Shown piece by piece: positions 34,172 to 42,108 of a stretch of 64,000 bases of DNA. This DNA is from CATOSP01 sp034422355. Its GTDB lineage: Bacteria > Chloroflexota > Dehalococcoidia > Lucifugimonadales > UBA3495. The stretch covers positions 1-64,000 of the forward strand of contig DAOUJS010000152.1 of assembly GCA_034422355.1 (NCBI GenBank), read 5' to 3'. Position 1 is the first letter of the stretch, and every line of letters starts with the position of its first letter. The notes below the pieces were generated by a model. It was not told the origin of the DNA, made no database searches, and saw only the letters and a program-made list of their open reading frames with translations. The translations under genes and the position numbers were made by a program.

Positions 34172-35377
34172 TCAACAGTTTCCGAGGATGTGGCCCATGC
34201 GGAGTCTCTTGGTGCGGAGGTATGCCCGGTTTTCATCGTTCGCGGGGACTTCCACCGGGACTCGTTCCACTATTTCAATGCCGAACCCTGAGATCCCCAC
34301 AACTTTGCGTGGATTGTTGGTAAGCAACCGGAGTTTCGACACCCCGAGATCCCTCAGGATCTGACCGCCGATACCATAGTGACGCATATCTGCCTCGAAT
34401 CCGAGGGTCTGGTTGGCCTCTATAGTATCCATGCCTGACTCTTGCAGGGAGTAAGCCTTGATCTTGTTGTGCAGGCCGATTCCCCGGCCTTCCTGCCGCA
34501 TGTAGAGGAAGACTCCGGTCCCTTCCTTGGCCAGGGCTGCCAGGGCCAACTCCAACTGCTCTCCGCAGTCGCAGCGCAGGCTGCCGAACACGTCCCCTGT
34601 CAGACATTCGCTGTGGATTCTCCCCAGGACGGGTTGGCCTTGCTCCCACTCTCCAATGGTCAGGGCTATATGCTCGCCCGGGTCCGCGGAGCTGCGGTAG
34701 GCTATGGCCTTGAAATCTCCGTACCTGGTGGGCAAACGGGCCTCAGCCACCCTCTCGATCAGGTTATCGTGGCGGCGGCGGTAGGCGATTATCTGGGCAA
34801 TGCTCAGAATCTTGAAGTCGAATTTCTCGGCGAACTTCTCCAGGCTCTCCATCCGGGACATCGTGCCGTCGTCGTTCATAATCTCACACACGATGCCCGA
34901 GGGGTACATTCCCGCCATCTCACACAAGTCTACGATGGCCTCGGTATGTCCGGGTCTGGCCAACACACCGCCCGGGTTGTAGCGGAGCGGGAACAGGTGC
35001 CCGGGACGCGACATCTCTTCAGGCTTGGTCTTGGGATCAATCATAGCCTTGACAGTGGCGGCCCGGTCGTATGCGGAGATTCCGGTAGTGGTGCCCTTGT
35101 TATAGTCCACAGATACCGTGAATGCGGTATGCTTCCTGGCCGATATGTTCTTGGAGACCATGAGCGGAATATCCAGCTCATCCAGCCTCTCTCCCATCAT
35201 CGGCATGCACAGCAGCCCCCGCGCGTGAGTAACGGCGAAGTTTACTGCGTCCGGAGTGACCATCTCTGCCGGCATGACCAGATCACCCTCGTTTTCCCGC
35301 CCTTCGTCATCAACTACAATGACGAATTTGCCGGCTCGAAACTCGTCAAGGGCTTCTTCCACGCTGCAGAGAGGCAT
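34172..35377 (-). CDS. ribBA: Bifunctional DHBP synthase / GTP cyclohydrolase II
   Basis: Makes the two riboflavin precursors, 3,4-dihydroxy-2-butanone 4-phosphate from ribulose 5-phosphate and the pyrimidine from GTP. It has 401 aa from ATG 35377 (GGGAGAAGG upstream). The RibB half (residues about 1-200) has VDDEGRENEGDLVMPAE and the Mg-binding HLFPLRY. The RibA half has HSECLTGDVFGSLRCDCGEQL (zinc cysteines), MRQEGRGIGL and the C-terminal NNPRKV. It is the last gene of ribD-ribE-ribBA and is preceded by one copy of the repeated leader element. Confidence 0.97.
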   Translation of the reverse strand: MPLCSVEEALDEFRAGKFVIVVDDEGRENEGDLVMPAEMVTPDAVNFAVTHARGLLCMPMMGERLDELDIPLMVSKNISARKHTAFTVSVDYNKGTTTGISAYDRAATVKAMIDPKTKPEEMSRPGHLFPLRYNPGGVLARPGHTEAIVDLCEMAGMYPSGIVCEIMNDDGTMSRMESLEKFAEKFDFKILSIAQIIAYRRRHDNLIERVAEARLPTRYGDFKAIAYRSSADPGEHIALTIGEWEQGQPVLGRIHSECLTGDVFGSLRCDCGEQLELALAALAKEGTGVFLYMRQEGRGIGLHNKIKAYSLQESGMDTIEANQTLGFEADMRHYGIGGQILRDLGVSKLRLLTNNPRKVVGISGFGIEIVERVPVEVPANDENRAYLRTKRLRMGHILGNC

Positions 35378-35439
35378 GGTGCTGTCCTTCTCCCGACTAG
35401 GGACGGATCCTGTCCGCCGCTCCCCGGCCGGCATGTCGG

Positions 35440-35461
35440 TATGGGGCTGTGTTCTCAGTAG
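35440..35461 (-). repeat. Leader element copy 1 (upstream of ribBA)
   Basis: On the plus strand it reads TATGGGGC-TG-TGTTCTCAGTAG, 63-84 nt upstream of the ribBA start on the minus strand. It matches copies 2 and 3 at 18 of 22 positions. On the minus strand it is followed by a CCCC...GGGG stem, a GGAC/GUCC hairpin, and a second box near CCGTCCCT before the ribosome-binding site. Confidence 0.68.
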
Positions 35462-35482
35462 TGAAACCCGGCATTAACTGGG

Positions 35483-36058
35483 TCACCGCGCCAGGATACT
35501 TTCGACGTACTTGGCCAGGATATCCGCTTCGAGGTTCACCCGGTCCCCGGCGGCCTTGTCCTGCAAGTTAGTGTTTTGGAGGGTGAAGGGTATTATGGAC
35601 AGAGTGAATGAAGACACCGACTTTTTTACCACGGTGAGACTTATACCGTCAACAGCGATGAAACCCTTCTCCACGACGTATGGGCTGAGCCGCTTGGGGT
35701 TGCCCACCCGGAATATAAAGCAGTCTCCCTCGGGCCTGATCGAGGTTATTCGGCTGGTGGCGTCAACATGGCCCTGGACCATGTGCCCGCCGAGCCGGTC
35801 GCTGACGGAAAGGGGCCGTTCCAAGTTTATCTTGTGGTCAGGTTCCAGTTTTCCCAGGGACGTGCGGCGCAGCGTCTCAGGGGATACATCGACACCGAAG
35901 CTTCCTTCATCCAGTTCTACCACTGTCATGCAGGCCCCGTTGATGGCGATGCTGTCACCCATCTTAAGGTCCTCCATAACACGCGATGCCCGAATTACCA
36001 GCCGATTGCTGTCGAGGGTTCTCACGGTGCCTACTTCTTCAACGATACCTGTAAACAA
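35483..36058 (-). CDS. ribE: Riboflavin synthase alpha chain
   Basis: Dismutates two 6,7-dimethyl-8-ribityllumazines to riboflavin. It has 191 aa from a TTG start and begins with the canonical MFTGIVEEVGTV. It shows the duplicated lumazine-binding domains: MGDSIAINGACMTV in the first and VEKGFIAVDGISLTVV in the second. The linking MVQGHVDATSRI is conserved. The gene lies between ribD and ribBA. It is the ribE of the B. subtilis nomenclature (ribC in E. coli). The lumazine synthase gene (ribH) is not in this operon. Confidence 0.96.
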   Translation of the reverse strand: MFTGIVEEVGTVRTLDSNRLVIRASRVMEDLKMGDSIAINGACMTVVELDEGSFGVDVSPETLRRTSLGKLEPDHKINLERPLSVSDRLGGHMVQGHVDATSRITSIRPEGDCFIFRVGNPKRLSPYVVEKGFIAVDGISLTVVKKSVSSFTLSIIPFTLQNTNLQDKAAGDRVNLEADILAKYVESILAR

Positions 36059-36121
36059 GCCCTTATCCTCTATACCGGTCTCTCTCGTCGAGGGACGGGC
36101 CCCGCCCGTGCGTGCTGGCCC

Positions 36122-37231
36122 CTACCGGGTATGGGGCGACGTTCTCAGTGGGTATCCGATAATCAGCCAGTCGTCGTCGATGCGCTCCATTCGGGACCGT
36201 CCTATGCGCACGGCGTTCGCCATGTGGATGGCGCCGATGCCCTCTACTGGTGATGAGGCGCCAAGGCCGCCGATAATTACCGGGGCGATGAATGCGTATA
36301 CCTTGTCCACGATACCGGAGTCAAAAAGGGCGCCCTGTAGTATGCCTCCTGCCTCGGCGAACAGGGACACTACACCACGCTTCCCCAACTCGGCAATCAA
36401 TAGGGAAAGGTCCGGGCGTCCATCCGGGCCTGTTTCCAGGCGGAGCACTTCCGCACCGGCGGAAGTGAGCGCGGCGACCCCGGACTCGGGAGCGTCCTTG
36501 GCGACCACTATCAGCGTGCTGCCGGGTTCGTTCAACAGGCGAGCGTTAGCGGGGGTATGGGCCCGGCTATCAAGGACCACGCGCAAAGGCTGGCGGGACA
36601 GTGGCTCCCCGTTACCGTCCCTGGCAGTCAATTGTGGGTTGTCAGCCACCACGGTGTTAACGCCCACCATGACGGCGTCGATCTCCCGCCGTATCTCCTG
36701 GACGCGGGCGCGGGCCTTGGGTCCCGTAACCCACTTTGAGTCGCCTGTATGGCTGGCTATTTTGCCGTCCAGGCTCATGGCAAACTTGGAAATAACGAAG
36801 GGAAGACCGGTCAGGATGTGCTTGGCGAACGCCTCGTAAAGTTCGGCCGCGGCTTCCGCCTCTTCTCCAACGGAAACTCTGATGCCGCCAGACTCTAACT
36901 CCGCCATGCCCTGGCCTGCCACCACAGGGTTGGGGTCCTGCACTGCTGCATGGACTTCGACGATCCCGGCGGCAATGATGGCCTTAGTGCAAGGAGGGGT
37001 GCGTCCAAAGTGGCAGCAGGGCTCAAGGGTAGTGTAAAGGGTCGCGCCACGGGCCGAGTCCCCAGCCATCGCAAGGGCCTCAATTTCGGCGTGATTACCG
37101 CCCGGAGGCATCGTGTGTCCCGACCCTACCACCACGCCGTCCTTGACGATAACAGCCCCCACGGCAGGGTTGGGGCTGGTTGTGCCCAACGCCTGTCGCG
37201 CCAGACCAATCGCCTGCATCATGTAACGCAT
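36122..37231 (-). CDS. ribD: Bifunctional deaminase/reductase RibD
   Basis: Performs steps two and three of riboflavin synthesis. The 369-aa protein has the N-terminal cytidine-deaminase-like zinc site (HAEIEAL, then PCCHFGRTPPC) and the C-terminal NADPH-dependent reductase domain beginning near FVISKFAMSLDGKIASHTG. The last conserved residues are DDDWLIIGYP; the final PLRTSPHTR is encoded by copy 2 of the repeated leader element and is probably not functional protein. It is the first gene of the rib operon, and no FMN riboswitch was recognised upstream. Confidence 0.96.
   Translation of the reverse strand: MRYMMQAIGLARQALGTTSPNPAVGAVIVKDGVVVGSGHTMPPGGNHAEIEALAMAGDSARGATLYTTLEPCCHFGRTPPCTKAIIAAGIVEVHAAVQDPNPVVAGQGMAELESGGIRVSVGEEAEAAAELYEAFAKHILTGLPFVISKFAMSLDGKIASHTGDSKWVTGPKARARVQEIRREIDAVMVGVNTVVADNPQLTARDGNGEPLSRQPLRVVLDSRAHTPANARLLNEPGSTLIVVAKDAPESGVAALTSAGAEVLRLETGPDGRPDLSLLIAELGKRGVVSLFAEAGGILQGALFDSGIVDKVYAFIAPVIIGGLGASSPVEGIGAIHMANAVRIGRSRMERIDDDWLIIGYPLRTSPHTR
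36130..36151 (-). repeat. Leader element copy 2 (ribD end, upstream of ribE)
   Basis: On the plus strand it reads TATGGGGC-GA-CGTTCTCAGTGG. It spans the last ribD codons, 72-93 nt upstream of the ribE start. It matches copy 3 at 20 of 22 positions. The minus-strand RNA continues with a GCCCC...GGGGC hairpin and an ACGGGC-GGG-GCCCGT hairpin, then CCTCGACGAGAG. Confidence 0.7.
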
Positions 37232-37245
37232 CTGTGCCGGTCTAT

Positions 37246-37261
37246 CCCCGGGGCGCCGGGG
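37246..37261 (-). promoter_or_regulatory. Hairpin over the ribD ribosome-binding site
   Basis: CCCCGG-GGCG-CCGGGG is a perfect 6-bp GC stem 15 nt upstream of the ribD ATG. The only purine-rich ribosome-binding candidate (GGGGAT on the minus strand) is partly inside it. A second perfect stem, TATCCAG...CTGGATA, lies at 37297-37320. Translational control is possible. Confidence 0.45.
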
Positions 37262-37374
37262 TCTGATGGTCAGAAACCACGATGGACCGCCAACTCTATC
37301 CAGATTGCTGATACTGGATAACGGAGTTTATCAACGCCAGGGCGAGGTTGCAACCTTTGGGTAGCTAGGGTCCC

Positions 37375-38448
37375 CTAGTTGGCCTCGATGGAGAACAGGG
37401 TTTGCACCGAGGCCGTGACATGGAGGGTCCCTCCGGAAACCAGCACCGCGGAGGACGCCGCTTCCATCGCGAATGCCCTATATTGGGCAGCCGGATACAC
37501 GCCGTCCCGGGATATACCCTCGCTGATGTGGAGCAGGTTGCCGAGTTCGACCCCGGCGGTCTCCGCCACCGCCCCTGCCTTGGCAACGGCGTCATTGATG
37601 GCAGCGGTGAGGGCTTCGTCTTCCAGCGCAGATGGGTCGTCTATCGAGAATTCGATCCCGTTGAACCTGATTAGGTCTCCCCCCGCGTCGGTCACCTCGT
37701 CAATGATCTCCCCAACCGTGTCGAGGTCCCGCAGCTTCACCGTAAGGTCGTTACCGACTTCGTATCCAGTGATGACGCGCTCCCGGTCAGTGAAGCAACC
37801 TTCCTGGACCATCATGCCCATTCCCGCACCGAGGGAGGGCATCGGGGCTGGCGTTGCAGCGGGCATCGGTCCAGTAGCAGCCGACTCGGGGCACCTGGTC
37901 ACCTCCCGGCTGGTGTACCGGGGATGGATGCGGAAATAGCGAGTCTGGATATCTTTATCCGGGACTTTGCGTGCCTCCAGAGCCTCCATCACGCTGGCCA
38001 TCGCTGCGTCCGCTTCACTTCTAGCTGCCGCTACGGTACTGGCGAACGATTCCACGCCCAGGTTCAGGATGGCGATGTCGGGGGCGGCTGAAACTTCTCC
38101 ACGACCGCTGACCATCACCCCCAGGGGTTGCCCGTTGGCGGACTGCACTACGGTCCCGTTGGCCCGGTTGCCGAAGACAGCGGGAGCGGATACGCTGGTG
38201 GTTGCGGATGTGGCGCTCCGCGATACACCGGGGCTCGTGCCGGTCTCGGCGGACTTTTCCGCGGCCAGCGCGGTGCTACTGCCTGCTACCGCCGGGGGTT
38301 CGCCGGAGAGAGTCGTCTCCGGCGTTGCCGCACCCAGGCTTGCGGCGTTAGTCGCAGCAGTGGGCGTCTCCTGTTCGGAGCTGCAAGCCAGGGCCAGGGC
38401 CATCAACGTGCCAATCACCAATAGGGGAATAATTCCTTTGATCCTCAT
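37375..38448 (-). CDS. SIMPL-domain (DUF541) lipoprotein
   Basis: 357 aa from ATG 38448, with GGAGG upstream. It has a clear lipoprotein signal: MRIKGIIPLLVIGTLMALA ending in LALAC with the lipid-bearing C22. A low-complexity T/A/S linker (about residues 23-100) leads to the SIMPL domain, whose start is VSGRGEVSAAPDIAILNLGVE (split at residue 118) and whose end is ASVQTLFSIE. SIMPL proteins such as YggE are linked to oxidative and envelope stress, with no known catalytic activity. It is co-directional with, and 5 nt from, the anti-sigma gene. Confidence 0.9.
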   Translation of the reverse strand: MRIKGIIPLLVIGTLMALALACSSEQETPTAATNAASLGAATPETTLSGEPPAVAGSSTALAAEKSAETGTSPGVSRSATSATTSVSAPAVFGNRANGTVVQSANGQPLGVMVSGRGEVSAAPDIAILNLGVESFASTVAAARSEADAAMASVMEALEARKVPDKDIQTRYFRIHPRYTSREVTRCPESAATGPMPAATPAPMPSLGAGMGMMVQEGCFTDRERVITGYEVGNDLTVKLRDLDTVGEIIDEVTDAGGDLIRFNGIEFSIDDPSALEDEALTAAINDAVAKAGAVAETAGVELGNLLHISEGISRDGVYPAAQYRAFAMEAASSAVLVSGGTLHVTASVQTLFSIEAN

Positions 38449-38453
38449 CCTGG

Positions 38454-39902
38454 TTATCTGTTCCTCCTTCTGTAAAATTTCGCTCTGATCACCAATGCCG
38501 TCAGCAAGACGGTCACAAGCCCCAGCAGTACTGTCGCCCAATACGCTGCGGTGTGCGGAGACAGGGCTTCCGTAGAGTCCGTCGAGACCGGTTCCGGTGT
38601 AGCCACAACACCCGCCATCGTCTCATTCCTCCCGGTTGTCGCCGTTGGAAGGTCAGGCGTCGGAATTGGTTGCTGGCTGGCCATTGCAGGCGCTGTGGAA
38701 GTTGGCTCCGCCGTATGGTCTGACCTCGTCGGACCCGGCCCCTCCTTCACCGCCGCTGCGGCAGGGGCAGCGGTAACTGTCAGCATGGGGCCCTTAGTCT
38801 CCAATTTCTCCACCTGGGCAGGGGTCAGAGTTGGCCTGGGTAGGGTGGTTGCTGCCTGGGACGGCACCGGCGTAGAGGCGGGCGACGCATCCAGGATTTC
38901 TAAACTTGGCGTAACTTCTCGCACTGCCGTTACCGGTCCTGTGTCCACTGCCATCCCGGACTTGCTTGCAGGCAGATCAGCGTGACCGGTTGCCCTGACA
39001 GACTCACTGACGACAGGCGATGGCGTAACGGGTGGGTCAGAACGGTATGTGCTGCCTTTAACAACCTCCTTGGCGGCTATGTCGCTCTCGGCAGCGGAGG
39101 TGGCGGGTATCTCCTGTACGGCCGCCATTGCGACGGGTGTGACTGCCGTCGGCGGGGGAGTAGTCGGCGATGGGGAGACGGTGGCCATTATCGGAGGTTC
39201 GGACTCGGGGGACTTCTCCGTGGACGCCTCCATGGCATGAGTTGGAGTCGCAGCACGCTCAGGCTCTATTCTCCCTGCCTCCGGTTCCCCGGCGGCTGCG
39301 ACAGGCGCAGGAGTTGCCCCAGTTCGCGGCTTCGCATCCCCGGACTCAACTTCCATATCGACAAGGCGCTCATCGGGGGCCGAGGCGCTCTCTGCCATCG
39401 CCAGAGGGGCGGAAGTCGCCGCAGCCGACATGTCCTCTCCTTCTACGGCTGCGTCGCCTGCCAGGGTGTCCAACGGAGCTATTTCCATGGCGGTTGCAGC
39501 GGCGTCGTTGAATGCTTGCTCCTCGACCGGGCTGCTTCCCGGCGATACGAGGTCTGACAGATCACCGGATAGCAGCAGGGCGACCACCAGGACCGCCGCC
39601 GCGGCCGCACCCACGTAGACCCATCCGGGCATACGGAACGGTGTGACCAACCGGGTCCCATGAGATCCCTCATGCGCCGTAGGCGCCCCCGCCAAGGTGA
39701 AATCCCTCCGGGGCACGGCCTGAGGGATAGAACGCAGACTGCCCACGGTGAAACGCAGGCTCTCCAATTCCTCCCGGCAATCGGGACAACTGGCGGCTTC
39801 CTCCTCCACCCTGGACGCAGCGGCTTCACTGAGCCTGCCGTCCAGGTACTCTGAGAGGGTCTCCGCCTCAAGATGTCTATGGCCTCTTCGCAGAATCCGC
39901 AT
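38454..39902 (-). CDS. Anti-sigma factor with zinc-finger domain and long extracytoplasmic stalk
   Basis: 482 aa. The N-terminal HLEAETLSEYLDGRLSEAAAS followed by CPDC (C39, C42) is the zf-HC2 anti-sigma zinc-finger domain. One transmembrane helix lies at about residues 93-112 (WVYVGAAAAAVLVVALLL). A 330-residue region rich in P, T, A, S and E follows, and then a second hydrophobic helix (AAYWATVLLGLVTVLLTALVI) with a basic tail. It therefore appears to pass the membrane twice with a long outer loop, which is unusual for this family. It is 4 nt after the sigma gene and almost certainly its regulator. Confidence 0.88.
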   Translation of the reverse strand: MRILRRGHRHLEAETLSEYLDGRLSEAAASRVEEEAASCPDCREELESLRFTVGSLRSIPQAVPRRDFTLAGAPTAHEGSHGTRLVTPFRMPGWVYVGAAAAAVLVVALLLSGDLSDLVSPGSSPVEEQAFNDAAATAMEIAPLDTLAGDAAVEGEDMSAAATSAPLAMAESASAPDERLVDMEVESGDAKPRTGATPAPVAAAGEPEAGRIEPERAATPTHAMEASTEKSPESEPPIMATVSPSPTTPPPTAVTPVAMAAVQEIPATSAAESDIAAKEVVKGSTYRSDPPVTPSPVVSESVRATGHADLPASKSGMAVDTGPVTAVREVTPSLEILDASPASTPVPSQAATTLPRPTLTPAQVEKLETKGPMLTVTAAPAAAAVKEGPGPTRSDHTAEPTSTAPAMASQQPIPTPDLPTATTGRNETMAGVVATPEPVSTDSTEALSPHTAAYWATVLLGLVTVLLTALVIRAKFYRRRNR

Positions 39903-39906
39903 GACC

Positions 39907-40596
39907 CTACTGTTCCAGACGATAGCGGGAGGGCAAAAGTTCCCCTGCCGTGCGCAGATGGTCGCGGAGACGGCCGCGACCGCGGCTCAACCGCGACCTG
40001 ACGGTTCCCACGGAACAGCCCATCACCCTGGCAGCTTCCTCGTAAGAGAAGCCTTGGACGTCAACCAGCACCACTGCCAACCGCTGGTCTGTGGACAGGC
40101 TCTCCAGACCCGACTCGATGGCCCGGTTGAGTTCCTGCCGCTCGGCATGGGCTTCCGGAGACTCTTCAGTGGACGGGATGTCCAGAACAGACGGGGCTTG
40201 GCGGGGGTCATCCGGGCCGGATGGCATAGGGTCCAGCGGCACAGTTGGGCGGGCGCTACTGGAACGCAGCATATCGCGGCATACGTTAGCCACAATGCGC
40301 AGTATCCAACCCCGTAGGTTCTCGCCGCGGAACTTGTGGAAGGCCCGGTAGGCTGAGGTGAACGCTTCCTGGACTGCATCTTCGGCCAGGGCCCAGTCTC
40401 CCAACATCCGGAGGGATAGGTTATAGGCCGGGGTCTGAAACTCTTCGATGACGCAGTTGTAGCAGTGGGTCGCGCTGCGGCGGTCCTGAAGCGGCAACCT
40501 GACGTGATTGACACACGCAGCGTCAGGACGTGGACCGGCTATCTCTTCGTCCGGACCCGCCCGGCCCACCCCCCTGGTCCCCGCCGAGTCCCTCAC
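39907..40596 (-). CDS. ECF-family RNA polymerase sigma factor
   Basis: Region 2 is seen in TPAYNLSLRMLGDWALAEDA then VQEAFTSAYRAFHKF, and region 4 in LSTDQRLAVVLVDVQGFSYEE followed by the helix-turn-helix CSVGTVRSRLSRGRGRL. The 229-aa frame starts at a GTG; the first 45 or so residues lack family similarity, so the true start may lie downstream. It heads a sigma/anti-sigma/SIMPL operon, suggesting envelope stress control and probable autoregulation. Its target promoters cannot be read from this window. Confidence 0.92.
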   Translation of the reverse strand: MRDSAGTRGVGRAGPDEEIAGPRPDAACVNHVRLPLQDRRSATHCYNCVIEEFQTPAYNLSLRMLGDWALAEDAVQEAFTSAYRAFHKFRGENLRGWILRIVANVCRDMLRSSSARPTVPLDPMPSGPDDPRQAPSVLDIPSTEESPEAHAERQELNRAIESGLESLSTDQRLAVVLVDVQGFSYEEAARVMGCSVGTVRSRLSRGRGRLRDHLRTAGELLPSRYRLEQ

Positions 40597-40668
40597 TCAC
40601 ACCTCCTCCATTCACCACTTGGGCAGAGCGTCCGGTTTCACCAATCAGCATCAATCAATTGCGGCGGG

Positions 40669-41898
40669 TCAGCCCTGGAAGGATACCGAGCCGTTCAGGA
40701 GCGCCCTGGCCATGACGAACTTGTGAATCTCGGAAGTGCCGCCGCCGATGCGCGCGTGGCGCAAGAGCAGATACCAATGCGGGATGGGCATATCCAGGGT
40801 CTCCCCGAGGCCGCCGAAAACCTGCATGATTTTGTCGATGCTGCGCCAGCCCCACTCTCCGGCACAGTACTTGATCATGGACGCCTCAACCCTTACGTCT
40901 TCCCCGGCATCCCCCCTCGCCGCAGTCTCCCGGGTCAGGGCTCGCAGATTCATGATGTCGATGTACACATCCGTAAGCATCCATTGGATGGCCTGCCGGT
41001 CGGCTATAGGCCGTCCGTAGGTCACCCGTTGCTTGGCCCAATCAATGGCCATCTCCAGCGCCCGCGTCAGAATGCCAATGGCCATAGAACCGCGGAGCAG
41101 ACGGTCGTGATGGACCAGCCACTTCTGACCCAGGGTGAAGCCGCCGCCGACTTCTCCGAGCACCTGGGTCTGCGGGATGCGAACATTGTCCAGGTGGATG
41201 AAGTGCTGCTGCGAACGGGACGGAGTGACCCAAACGCGGATGGGTTCAAACGTCATCCCCGGCGTCGGGTTGTCGATGATGAACATGGTGATGCCGCCCC
41301 GCTGCATCCGCTCGGGGTCGGTGACCGCCTGCAACAGGATGAAGTCGGAGGTCGCTGCGCCGGAGATGAACATCTTGGAACCGTTGATGACCCAGTCGTC
41401 GCCGTCCCTGACGGCACGGGTCTGCATCATGCCTCCCGGGTCAGACCCGGCTTCCGGCTCGGTCTGCCCGAAGGCGTAGTGCAGGTCGCCTTGTATGGCC
41501 GGGTAAAGCCAGCGTTCCTCCTGCTCCGGCGTGCACGCACCGATCATCATCATGGGAACGGGAGACGTGGGAAGCTGAACGATACTCTTATGCACCTCCT
41601 CGTCCAGGACCACGTGGCCCAGGGCTCCCATGCCGCCGCCGCCGTATTCCTCCGGGACGAAGGATGTATAGATGCCCGTCTGTTTCGAGATCGTGTTCAG
41701 CCGGCCCCATTGCTCCCTTGGCAGGGTTCCCACTATCCCCTGGACGGCCTCCGCGATTCCCCTGGGGCCGCCGTCATCCTGCCCTTCCTGTGGTGGATGA
41801 GTCAGGTAGTGCTGCTCCAGGGGGACGCACTCGTCCCGGACAATCTGCCGGATGGTGTTCTTGAGGGCGTCCAGTTCCGGTGGAAGACCAGGCTGCAT
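40669..41898 (-). CDS. Acyl-CoA dehydrogenase
   Basis: FAD-dependent alpha,beta-dehydrogenation of acyl-CoA thioesters. From ATG 41898 it has 409 aa. Typical features are YAFGQTEPEAGSDPGGMMQT, the WVINGSKMFISGAA strand, RVTYGRPIADRQAIQWML (FAD contact), and the C-terminal RIGGGTSEIHKFVMARALL. The N-terminal helix domain is about residues 1-140. Chain-length specificity is unknown. It has its own promoter and carries copy 3 of the leader element also found twice in the flavin operon. Confidence 0.94.
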   Translation of the reverse strand: MQPGLPPELDALKNTIRQIVRDECVPLEQHYLTHPPQEGQDDGGPRGIAEAVQGIVGTLPREQWGRLNTISKQTGIYTSFVPEEYGGGGMGALGHVVLDEEVHKSIVQLPTSPVPMMMIGACTPEQEERWLYPAIQGDLHYAFGQTEPEAGSDPGGMMQTRAVRDGDDWVINGSKMFISGAATSDFILLQAVTDPERMQRGGITMFIIDNPTPGMTFEPIRVWVTPSRSQQHFIHLDNVRIPQTQVLGEVGGGFTLGQKWLVHHDRLLRGSMAIGILTRALEMAIDWAKQRVTYGRPIADRQAIQWMLTDVYIDIMNLRALTRETAARGDAGEDVRVEASMIKYCAGEWGWRSIDKIMQVFGGLGETLDMPIPHWYLLLRHARIGGGTSEIHKFVMARALLNGSVSFQG

Positions 41899-41952
41899 GG
41901 CGTAGCTCCGTTGAGGGCCGGACCTTCCGCGGCCGCGCCGCCGGCCCATAGT

Positions 41953-41974
41953 GATGGGGCGATGTTCTCAGTGG
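41953..41974 (-). repeat. Leader element copy 3 (acyl-CoA dehydrogenase 5' UTR)
   Basis: On the plus strand it reads GATGGGGC-GA-TGTTCTCAGTGG, 55-76 nt upstream of the start codon and about 25 nt downstream of the expected transcription start. The minus-strand RNA then forms CCCAU-CACU-AUGGG and a GGCCGG...CCGGCC stem, followed by CCCTCAACGGAG close to the ATG. Confidence 0.7.
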
Positions 41975-42004
41975 AACGGTCTGGGTGTCTGCACAGCAGG
42001 GGGT

Positions 42005-42034
42005 ATTCTATACCGGCAGCTGAGTGGATGCCAA
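42005..42034 (-). promoter_or_regulatory. Promoter of the acyl-CoA dehydrogenase gene
   Basis: On the minus strand TTGGCA (42034-42029) and TAGAAT (42010-42005) are separated by 18 nt; TATAGA at 16 nt is an overlapping alternative. This places transcription start near 41995 and leaves a leader of about 95 nt that contains the repeated element. Confidence 0.55.
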
Positions 42035-42108
42035 CGGAGCAGTCCGGCGATTCCAGTAGGTGCCTGCCATGATAGAATATGGCCTGACATGAGGGACCCG
42101 GGGTTGAG

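Noticed and set aside
41975..42108. tRNA-Sec gene next to selA
   Set aside because: The divergent gap between selA and the acyl-CoA dehydrogenase holds promoter sequence but no 95-nt tRNA-like fold.
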